Origin: Arthrobacter sp. Leaf69
GTDB lineage: Bacteria > Actinomycetota > Actinomycetes > Actinomycetales > Micrococcaceae
Direction: 5' to 3'
NCBI RefSeq assembly: GCF_001422645.1
Contig: NZ_LMLR01000015.1
Coordinates: 117,164 to 181,163, forward strand
DNA length: 64,000 nt
Positions within the stretch are counted from its first letter, which is position 1; every line of letters starts with the position of its first letter. This document shows, one piece after another, positions 34,565 to 43,099 of this stretch. Made by a program: the position numbers and the translations under genes. The notes under the pieces are model-generated. The model was given only the letters and a program-made list of their open reading frames with translations, had not been told where the DNA came from and did no database searches.

Positions 34565-35527
34565 ATGAACGCAGTGAGAGGGCGCTTTGCCGCGAGGACT
34601 GTCCGGGTCAAGGCTCCCGGCAAGGTTAACGTCTCACTGGATGTCGGGCCCCTGCGCCCGGACGGCTACCACTCGGTGGCCAGCGTCTACCTCGCGGTGT
34701 CCCTCTACGAAGAAGTCGCCGCAACCAGCACCGACACCGGGCAAATAACCGTCAGCATCAGCCCGGCCAGCACCCTGGACCTCGACGGCGTGGACATTCC
34801 CCTCGACGAACGCAACCTGGCCTACAAGGCGGCAGCGATCATGGCAGACGTCTCGGAGCACTCCACCGGCGTCCACCTCGAGATCACCAAGCGGGTGCCC
34901 GTGGCCGGAGGAATGGGCGGCGGTTCGGCCGACGCCGCGGCCACCCTGCTGGCCTGTGACGCGCTGTGGAACAGCGGGCTTTCCCGCGACGAGCTCTCCC
35001 ACCTGGCCGCAGAACTTGGCGCCGATGTGCCCTTCTCCCTGCTCGGGGGCACAGCCGTCGGGCTCGGTCTTGGCGACGACCTCTCGCCCGCCCTCGTCAA
35101 GGCCCAGACCGACTGGGTCCTCGTGACAGCGGACTTCGGGCTGCCCACCCCGGAGGTGTACCGGACCCTGGACCGGCTGCGCGCTGACGATGAGGCGGTG
35201 ATCGACGAACCCACTGCCGTGGACCCGATGATCCTCCAGGCCCTCCGGGCGGGCGACGCCGATTCCCTGAGCAGGGTGCTGGTCAACGATCTGCAGCGCG
35301 CCTCGATCGAGCTGGCGCCCAGCCTCCGGGACACGCTCGGACTCGGCGAGTCGCTGGGGGCGATCGCCGGGATTGTCTCCGGCTCGGGGCCCACGGTGGC
35401 GCTGCTGTCGCACAGCCCGGCGGCAGCCGAGGGCCTGGCCGAGGACCTCCGGCACCACGGCCTTGAGGCCATGGCGGTGCACGGCCCGGTTCACGGGGCA
35501 CGCATCATCTCCGATACGCTCCTTTAA
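34565..35527 (+). CDS. ispE: 4-(cytidine 5'-diphospho)-2-C-methyl-D-erythritol kinase (IspE)
   Basis: A 320-residue GHMP kinase that phosphorylates CDP-ME in the MEP isoprenoid pathway. Typical motifs are VKAPGKVNVSLDVGPLRPDGYH at the N-terminus, the ATP-binding PVAGGMGGGSADAAATL near 112-128, and GSGPTVALL near the C-terminus. The rsmA-ispE-ABC-F order is common in actinobacteria. No ribosome binding site stands out before ATG 34565, consistent with a leaderless message. Confidence 0.96.
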   Translation: MNAVRGRFAARTVRVKAPGKVNVSLDVGPLRPDGYHSVASVYLAVSLYEEVAATSTDTGQITVSISPASTLDLDGVDIPLDERNLAYKAAAIMADVSEHSTGVHLEITKRVPVAGGMGGGSADAAATLLACDALWNSGLSRDELSHLAAELGADVPFSLLGGTAVGLGLGDDLSPALVKAQTDWVLVTADFGLPTPEVYRTLDRLRADDEAVIDEPTAVDPMILQALRAGDADSLSRVLVNDLQRASIELAPSLRDTLGLGESLGAIAGIVSGSGPTVALLSHSPAAAEGLAEDLRHHGLEAMAVHGPVHGARIISDTLL

Positions 35528-35622
35528 TAGGACTGCCGTCCCCTCCACGGCGTAGTCGGCCCGGGTCGAACCGATCCGGCACATTTGCTTGGCATATATT
35601 TTCTCTAGGAAAGCAGTTCCCA

Positions 35623-37452
<1,830 letters not shown>

Positions 37453-37559
37453 GCCGGCCAGCCTGGGCTGGCTGCGCCGCGTAGGTGACCGCACGGGCAA
37501 ACTACCCCTCGGACTTCAAATCGGGGCCGGTGAGGCCGTTCCACGCGCCCTCAAAGGAT

Positions 37560-37670
37560 GGGCATGCCCACTCGGGTGGTGCAGGACTCCCGGGCATGTC
37601 CAACGGCGAGGTCCAGGAATGGGCATATTGGCCAAATGTCCATTGTTCGCCGCCGGGGGAGGGCATGTCC
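37560..37670. repeat. cluster of GGGCATGYCC near-palindromes
   Basis: Three copies of a 10-bp near-palindrome at 37560-37569 (GGGCATGCCC), 37592-37601 and 37661-37670 (GGGCATGTCC). A split copy GGGCAT-9 nt-ATGTCC is at 37621-37641. They fill the 261-nt gap between the ABC-F gene and tetR, where no gene is seen. Operator array or genus-specific intergenic repeat. Confidence 0.65.
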
Positions 37671-37713
37671 GTTGGCCGGGTCGATGCCCGTGCCCGAGGC
37701 GTTTTCTTGAAGA

Positions 37714-38400
37714 CTAATCCTCGCTGCGGAGCTCCGGGTCTTTTTGCAGGCCTGTGAGGCCGTTCCAGGCGAGGTTGACCAGGTGGGCCGCCACCTCGCG
37801 TTTATCCGGGGTCCGGCTGTCCTGCCACCATTGGCCCGTCATGGCCACCATGCCGACCAGCATCTGCGCGTACATGGCCCCGTCGGCCGAGGTAAAGCCG
37901 CGGCGGGCGAACTCGTCGGCCAGGATGTACTCCACACGGGCCGTGACGTGCGAGAGCAGGGTGGAGAACGCGCCTTCGGGCTGTGTCGGCGGGGCATCGC
38001 GCATGAGGATGCGGAACCCGTCGGTGCGCTCCTCGATATAGCTCAGCAGGGCCAGGGCGGCCCGCTCCACGAGGACGCGCGGTTTGGCTTCCTCGGACAG
38101 TGCCTCGGTGATGGAGCTCAGCAGGATCCGGAACTCATACTCAACAACCTGGGTGTACAGGCCTTCCTTGGAGCCGAAGTGCTCGTAGATCACCGGTTTG
38201 GAGACCCCCGCGGCCGCGGCGATTTCCTCGATGGTGGTTCCGTCCAGTCCGCGGAGGGCGAAGAGCCCGCGGCCGATGCCGATGAGCTGGCTGCGGCGCT
38301 GGGGCCCTGTCATCCGGATCCGCGGCACGTAGCCGGCGGCCCGTGCAGGCCGGCCGCCGCGACCCTCCGCCCCTTCGGATACCCCTGTGCTGTTGCTCAC
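37714..38400 (-). CDS. TetR/AcrR-family transcriptional regulator
   Basis: A 228-residue repressor-like protein from GTG 38400, which has GGAG 6 nt upstream; the longer frame would cross the tRNA gene. After about 25 disordered residues the DNA-binding domain reads RRSQLIGIGRGLFALRGLDGTTIEEIAAAAGVSKPVIYEHFGSKEGLY-like, a textbook TetR helix-turn-helix. The ligand domain contains ERTDGFRILMRDAPP and GMVAMTGQWWQDS, common in actinobacterial regulators of lipid or efflux genes. The target is unknown; the GGGCATGYCC cluster next to its 3' end is one candidate but is not in its own promoter. Confidence 0.92.
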   Translation of the reverse strand: MSNSTGVSEGAEGRGGRPARAAGYVPRIRMTGPQRRSQLIGIGRGLFALRGLDGTTIEEIAAAAGVSKPVIYEHFGSKEGLYTQVVEYEFRILLSSITEALSEEAKPRVLVERAALALLSYIEERTDGFRILMRDAPPTQPEGAFSTLLSHVTARVEYILADEFARRGFTSADGAMYAQMLVGMVAMTGQWWQDSRTPDKREVAAHLVNLAWNGLTGLQKDPELRSED

Positions 38401-38529
38401 CGCTCCATCATGCCCCAGATCACCCGGGGGGAGACGGGCGGCCGCGCTCCGGTCGTCCCCGCCGCACTGGGCGGCAACGCAGTATGGCAGAATTGACTCT
38501 CGTGCCACAGGCTCAGCGCCTTGGCATGG

Positions 38530-38601
38530 TCCGCCCTGGTGTAATGGCAGCACCCCGGCCTTTGGAGCCGTGGAGTATAGGTTCGAGTCCTATGGGCGGA
38601 A
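38530..38601 (+). tRNA. tRNA-Gln (anticodon TTG)
   Basis: A 72-nt cloverleaf: acceptor arms TCCGCCC (38530-38536) and GGGCGGA (38594-38600) pair over 7 bp with discriminator A; D-loop text TGGTGTAATGGCAGCA; anticodon loop CTTTGGA with anticodon TTG; T-arm TATAG-GTTCGAGTC-CTATG-like. CCA is not encoded. tRNA-Gln upstream of glmU is a common actinobacterial arrangement. Confidence 0.95.
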
Positions 38602-38812
38602 CTGTTGCGCGTCGTGGCACCGTAAAACGGCACCCGGCGGGCGCGGCCCGGGATGAGTCCAGTAGGATGAGTCTGGCGCCGTGACCGGTGTCCGGGCGGC
38701 CCAGGCCGCACGGATCCGGCAACCAAGGCGCATCACCAGGCCCCAGCCGCCGGCCACCCAGATACACCAAGCAGCGGCATGAGCTAAGCCGCAGAGCAAG
38801 GAGAGCCCGTAC

Positions 38813-40303
38813 GTGAGCCCCGAGAACACAGGCCCAGCCGCCGTAATCGTCCTAGCTGCAGGCGCCGGTACCCGGATGAAGTCCCGTACCCCCAAAATCC
38901 TGCACGAGATCGGCGGCCGGTCCCTCGTCGGCCACGCGCTGCATGCTGCCCGCACCATCCGGCCGCAGGAGCTGGCCCTCGTCGTCCGGCATGAGCGCGA
39001 CCTCGTGGCCGCCCACGTCGCCGCCGTCGACCCGGCAGCCCTGATTGTCGACCAGGACGAGGTGCCTGGAACCGGCCGTGCCGTTGAAGCCGCCCTCGAC
39101 GCCCTCGACGCGCTTCACCCCCAGCAGCAGGTCAGCGGCACGGTGGTGGTCACGTATGGCGACGTGCCCCTGCTCACCGGGCAGCTGCTCGGCGAACTCG
39201 TCGCCAGCCACGAGGCCGGGAACAACGCCGTGACCGTCCTCACCGCCGTCCTGGACGACGCGACGGGCTACGGACGCATCCTCCGGGCCGCGGACGGATC
39301 GGTCTCCGGCATCCGGGAGCACAAGGACGCCACGGACGCCGAACGTGCAATCCGCGAGATCAACTCAGGCATCTACGCCTTCGATGCCGGCGTGCTGCGC
39401 GACTCGCTGGCCCACGTCACCACCGACAACGCCCAGGGCGAGAAGTACCTCACCGACGTGCTCGGCCTGGCCCGTGCGGCCGGAGGCCGTGTGGCCGCCG
39501 TCGTCACCGAAGACCGCTGGCAGGTGGAGGGCGCCAATGACAGGGTCCAGCTCTCGGCCCTCGGCGCCGAACTCAACCGGCGCACCGTCGAAGCCTGGAT
39601 GCGGGCCGGCGTCACGGTCGTGGACCCGGCCACCACCTGGATCGACGCCACCGTCACCCTCGACGAGGACGTCCGGCTGCTGCCCAACATCCAGTTGCAC
39701 GGCACCACAACGGTGGCGCGCGACGCCGTCGTCGGCCCCGACACGACCCTCACCGATGTACAGGTGGGGGAGGGTGCCAAAGTGGTCCGCACGCACGGGT
39801 CCGGCTCCACGATCGGCGCCAAGGCAAACGTCGGTCCGTTCACGTACCTGCGGCCGGGCACCGTCCTCGGCGAGACCGGCAAGATCGGCGCTTTCTACGA
39901 GACCAAGAACGTCACCATCGGCCGCGGCTCCAAACTCTCCCACCTGGGCTACGCCGGCGACGCCGAGATCGGCGAGGACACCAACATCGGCTGCGGCAAC
40001 ATCACCGCGAACTACGACGGCGAGAAGAAGCACCGCACGGTCATCGGGTCCGGTGTGCGCACCGGCTCCAACACCGTCTTCGTCGCTCCGGTCCAGGTCG
40101 GCGACGGCGCGTACAGCGGCGCCGGCGCGGTAATCCGCCGCGACGTGCCGCCCGGTGCCCTGGTCCTGTCCCTGGCCAAGCAGCAGAACGCCGAGGGCTG
40201 GGTCCTTGCGAACCGGCCTGACTCGCTCTCCGCGTCCCTGGCCGAGGCGGCCGGCGCCACCACAACTTCCTCCAGTACTCCGGCAACTACAGAAGAGGGC
40301 TAG
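38813..40303 (+). CDS. glmU: bifunctional GlmU (glucosamine-1-phosphate acetyltransferase / UDP-GlcNAc pyrophosphorylase)
   Basis: A 496-residue cytoplasmic enzyme that makes UDP-GlcNAc for peptidoglycan. The N-terminal uridylyltransferase has VLAAGAGTRMKSRTPKILHEI at about 12-30 and VTYGDVPLLTG. The C-terminal left-handed beta-helix acetyltransferase has GPFTYLRPGT, FYETKNVTIGRGSKLSHLGYAGD and CGNITANYDGEKKHRTVIG. A Ser/Thr-rich tail follows. GTG 38813 has AAGGAGAG 7 nt upstream. prs follows after 5 nt, so they form an operon joining sugar-nucleotide and PRPP supply. Confidence 0.97.
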   Translation: MSPENTGPAAVIVLAAGAGTRMKSRTPKILHEIGGRSLVGHALHAARTIRPQELALVVRHERDLVAAHVAAVDPAALIVDQDEVPGTGRAVEAALDALDALHPQQQVSGTVVVTYGDVPLLTGQLLGELVASHEAGNNAVTVLTAVLDDATGYGRILRAADGSVSGIREHKDATDAERAIREINSGIYAFDAGVLRDSLAHVTTDNAQGEKYLTDVLGLARAAGGRVAAVVTEDRWQVEGANDRVQLSALGAELNRRTVEAWMRAGVTVVDPATTWIDATVTLDEDVRLLPNIQLHGTTTVARDAVVGPDTTLTDVQVGEGAKVVRTHGSGSTIGAKANVGPFTYLRPGTVLGETGKIGAFYETKNVTIGRGSKLSHLGYAGDAEIGEDTNIGCGNITANYDGEKKHRTVIGSGVRTGSNTVFVAPVQVGDGAYSGAGAVIRRDVPPGALVLSLAKQQNAEGWVLANRPDSLSASLAEAAGATTTSSSTPATTEEG

Positions 40304-40308
40304 CAAAC

Positions 40309-41289
40309 ATGAGCGAAATTACGGCACGCGGCGAGAAGAAGCTGGTGCTTGCCGCTGGACGCGCGCATCCCGAGCTGGCGAGGGAAATCGCCAAGGAGCT
40401 CGGAACCGAGCTGCTGCCCCTGGATGCCTACGACTTCGCCAACGGTGAGATCTACGTGCGGGCAGGCGAGAGCGTGCGCGGCACCGACGCCTTCGTCATC
40501 CAGGCGCACCCCGCCCCGTTGAACAACTGGCTGATGGAACAGCTCATCATGATCGATTCGCTCAAGCGGGCCTCCGCCAAGCGCATCACCGTGGTGTCCC
40601 CGTTCTACCCGTACGCCCGGCAGGACAAGAAGGGCCGCGGCCGCGAGCCCATCTCCGCACGCCTCGTGGCCGATCTGTACAAAACCGCCGGCGCCGACCG
40701 CATCATGAGCGTGGACCTGCACACTTCGCAGATCCAGGGCTTCTTCGACGGGCCTGTGGACCACCTTATGGCCATCCCGCTGCTGGCGGACTACATCCGC
40801 ACCCGCGTCGGGGCTGATGACATCACGGTGGTTTCCCCGGACACCGGCCGCGTGCGCGTGGCCGAGCAGTGGGCCGAGCGCCTCGGCGGGGCGCCGCTGG
40901 CCTTCGTCCACAAGAGCCGCGACCTCACCGTTCCGAACCAGGCCGTCTCCAAGACGGTCGTCGGGCAGATCGAAGGACGCACCTGCGTCCTGATCGACGA
41001 CATGATCGACACCGGCGGAACCATTTCCGGTGCCGTGCAGGTGCTCAAGAACGCCGGCGCCAAGGACGTCATCATCGCGGCAACACACGCCGTGTTCTCC
41101 GATCCGGCGGCCCAGCGTCTGTCCGAGTCCGGCGCCCGCGAGGTTGTTGTCACCAACACGCTGCCGATCGACGCCAGCAAGCGCTTCCCGCAGCTCACCG
41201 TGCTGTCCATCGCACCGCTGATCGCCCGCGCCATCCGCGAAGTGTTCGACGACGGCTCCGTCACCAGCCTGTTCGACGGCAACGCGTAG
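40309..41289 (+). CDS. prs: ribose-phosphate pyrophosphokinase (PRPP synthetase)
   Basis: A 326-residue class I enzyme that makes PRPP from ribose-5-phosphate and ATP. Motifs are SVRGTDAFVIQ, VVSPFYPYARQDKKGRGREPISARL, the catalytic VDLHTSQIQGFFDG and the PRPP loop VLIDDMIDTGGTI. The start ATG lies 5 nt after the glmU stop, and its ribosome binding site (GAAGAGGG) is inside the glmU end, showing coupling. A structured region follows before rplY. Confidence 0.97.
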   Translation: MSEITARGEKKLVLAAGRAHPELAREIAKELGTELLPLDAYDFANGEIYVRAGESVRGTDAFVIQAHPAPLNNWLMEQLIMIDSLKRASAKRITVVSPFYPYARQDKKGRGREPISARLVADLYKTAGADRIMSVDLHTSQIQGFFDGPVDHLMAIPLLADYIRTRVGADDITVVSPDTGRVRVAEQWAERLGGAPLAFVHKSRDLTVPNQAVSKTVVGQIEGRTCVLIDDMIDTGGTISGAVQVLKNAGAKDVIIAATHAVFSDPAAQRLSESGAREVVVTNTLPIDASKRFPQLTVLSIAPLIARAIREVFDDGSVTSLFDGNA

Positions 41290-41606
41290 CCCTTTATAGA
41301 GCGCAGGTGAGCGCAGTAGGGCTCGCTTGCGCATGCTCGACCGCCGCCTGTGCGGGGCTGTTTTCCTGATTGCGGCCCCGCACTGGTAACCTTGAACCGA
41401 AACCTTGGCGAGGGAAAGCGCCGGTAAGCCGTGTGGGAAACCGTAAACATGGTTCATCGGATTGCTGGTATCCGTTATCGACTGGGTCTGAATCTCCTTC
41501 TGAAGGGCCGCTGCACAGCAGCCCGGCGTTGAAGGTCGCAAACAGACCTCCGCCCTTGCTGAACACCGTTTAGTCCCACAGCTTGAAATCCAACGAGGAG
41601 ATATCC
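41290..41606 (+). promoter_or_regulatory. structured 317-nt region between prs and rplY
   Basis: No gene fits here. Two strong hairpins are visible. One has arms 41301-41312 and 41321-41332 (12 bp with two G-T pairs, 8-nt loop). The other has arms GTGCGGGGC (41350-41358) and GCCCCGCAC (41375-41383) with a 16-nt loop. Smaller stems such as GGCG-AGGGAAAG-CGCC follow near 41415. The first may end prs although it has no T-run. The rest could be an rplY leader RNA responding to L25 or stress. Confidence 0.45.
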
Positions 41607-42206
41607 ATGTCTGAGCAGAAGCTCGCAGCAGAAGTCCGCACCGAATTCGGCAAGGGCTTCGCCCGCCGCGCCCGCATGGCGAACCTGATCCCGGCCGTCA
41701 TCTACGGCCACGGCGCCGAGCCGATCCACATCACCCTGCCGGCGAAGGCCACCACCCTGGCCGTGCGCACCGCCAACGCCCTGCTGACCCTGGACATCAA
41801 CGGCGAGCAGCACCTTGCCCTCGTCAAGGACATCCAGCGCAACCCGATCAAGCAGATCATCGAGCACCTGGACCTGCTGACCGTCCGCACCGGCGAGAAG
41901 GTCACCGTTGACGTCCCCGTCCACCTCAGCGGCGAGCTGGCTCCGGGCAACGCCCACAACCTGGAAATGACCACCGTCTCCCTTGAGGCCGAGGCCACGC
42001 ACCTGCCGACCGCCATCGAGGTCAGCATCGAAGGCCGCAGCGCCGGCGAGCACATCCACGCCTCCGATCTGGTCCTGCCGAAGGGCTCCGTCCTGCTGGC
42101 TGACCCCGAGGCACTGGTTGTCAACATCTCCGAGGCCACCGAAGTCACCGAGGAAGAGGCCTCCGAAGGGGCTACCGCCGAAGCTTCCGAGGCTGCAGCC
42201 GAGTAA
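41607..42206 (+). CDS. rplY: 50S ribosomal protein L25 / general stress protein Ctc
   Basis: A 199-residue two-domain L25 (Ctc/TL5 type). The N-terminal 5S rRNA-binding domain has AEVRTEFGKGFARRARMANLIPAVIYGHG and LVKDIQRNPIKQIIEHLDLL. The C-terminal domain has EVSIEGRSAGEHIHASDLVLPKGS. An acidic Glu/Ala tail ends the protein. ATG 41607 is chosen because GAGGAG lies 8 nt upstream; the open frame begins 24 nt earlier. Pth follows after 116 nt, a common pairing of ribosome maintenance genes. Confidence 0.96.
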   Translation: MSEQKLAAEVRTEFGKGFARRARMANLIPAVIYGHGAEPIHITLPAKATTLAVRTANALLTLDINGEQHLALVKDIQRNPIKQIIEHLDLLTVRTGEKVTVDVPVHLSGELAPGNAHNLEMTTVSLEAEATHLPTAIEVSIEGRSAGEHIHASDLVLPKGSVLLADPEALVVNISEATEVTEEEASEGATAEASEAAAE

Positions 42207-42227
42207 TTCCGGCGAAATCCTCCGGTG

Positions 42228-42252
42228 GCCGGGTCCCTCTGGGGCCCGGCCG
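42228..42252 (+). terminator. possible rplY terminator hairpin
   Basis: An 11-bp stem (42228-42238 with 42242-42252, one G-T pair) and 3-nt loop, 21 nt after the rplY stop. No T-run follows, so it may attenuate rather than terminate. Confidence 0.4.
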
Positions 42253-42322
42253 CCGTCGTCTCCGCCCGGCAGCGCCGGACCCTGGTGACGGGAACCTGCC
42301 CGCCTGAGCGAAGGACGCACCC

Positions 42323-42910
42323 ATGACTGACACCTGGCTGATCGTAGGCCTCGGCAACCCGGGAACGGAGTATGCCCACAACCGGCACAACGTCGGACAG
42401 ATGGTCCTCGATGAACTCGCCTCCCGGATCGGCAGCGGCTTTAAGTCCCACAAAGCGCGGGCCCACGTCCTGGAAGGCCGCCTCGGCATCGGCGGCCCGC
42501 GGGTGGTGCTGGCCAAGCCGCTGAGCTACATGAATGTGTCCGGCGGTCCGGTCTCGGCGCTGGCCAAGTTCTACGACATCGAGCCCGGCCACGTCATCGC
42601 AGTGCACGACGAGATCGACATTCCCTTCGACACGGTAAAGCTGAAGCTTGGCGGCGGCGAAGGGGGCCACAACGGTCTGCGGGATATCAGCAAGGCCCTC
42701 GCCACCAAGGACTATCTGCGGGTCCGGGTCGGTGTGGGCCGTCCGCCGGGCAGGATGGACACCGCCGACTTTGTGCTGAAGGACTTTTCCGGTTCGGAGA
42801 AGAAGGAACTCCCGTTCCTGATCGACACCGCGGCCGACGCCGTGGAGGTCCTGGTCCGGGACGGCCTGCTTGCCGCCCAGCAGGAGTTCCACCCCGCGAA
42901 GACACCCTAG
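42323..42910 (+). CDS. pth: peptidyl-tRNA hydrolase
   Basis: A 195-residue enzyme that frees tRNA from stalled peptidyl-tRNA. Motifs are LIVGLGNPGTEYAHNRHNVGQMV (catalytic His at about 22), KPLSYMNVSGGPV, AVHDEIDIPF (catalytic Asp near 98) and KLGGGEGGHNGLRDI. GAAGGACGC precedes ATG 42323. In related genomes I expect pth to lead directly to the sufS region; here the four LuxR genes lie between. Confidence 0.96.
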   Translation: MTDTWLIVGLGNPGTEYAHNRHNVGQMVLDELASRIGSGFKSHKARAHVLEGRLGIGGPRVVLAKPLSYMNVSGGPVSALAKFYDIEPGHVIAVHDEIDIPFDTVKLKLGGGEGGHNGLRDISKALATKDYLRVRVGVGRPPGRMDTADFVLKDFSGSEKKELPFLIDTAADAVEVLVRDGLLAAQQEFHPAKTP

Positions 42911-42978
42911 CCCGAAGGCTCACAAAGACTCCGGCGTGCTGCACCGCTCGACGCGCCGCAGCCGACGCGGCGAATTGC

Positions 42979-43007
42979 TTCCAAGCGTCCTGAAATGCCG
43001 TTATGAT
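42979..43007 (+). promoter_or_regulatory. possible promoter of the first LuxR gene
   Basis: TTCCAA (42979-42984) and a near-perfect -10 TATGAT (43002-43007) with a 17-nt spacer. The leader of about 90 nt to ATG 43100 contains GCGGAC-15 nt-GTCCGC as an inverted repeat. Confidence 0.45.
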
Positions 43008-43099
43008 CGCTCTACTCTCATGTCGGGGGATAGGGATACGCTACTTCTAGGCGGACGGTCTCAGGTTTGCTGTCCGCAGAGCGGTACAAAGGAAACTAG

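Noticed and set aside
37485..37757. Plus-strand 90-codon frame between the ABC-F gene and tetR
   Set aside because: No ribosome binding site, runs into the tetR 3' end, and its composition is explained by the repeated GGGCATGYCC motif.
41390..41480. tRNA-like text in the rplY leader
   Set aside because: No acceptor stem or T-loop GTTCGA pattern; only small stems.
42911..43099. Short frame with a Cys-Cys pair before LuxR copy 1 (ATG 43020)
   Set aside because: It reads on into copy 1 in another frame with no own stop or ribosome binding site, so it is not comparable with the 48881 peptide.
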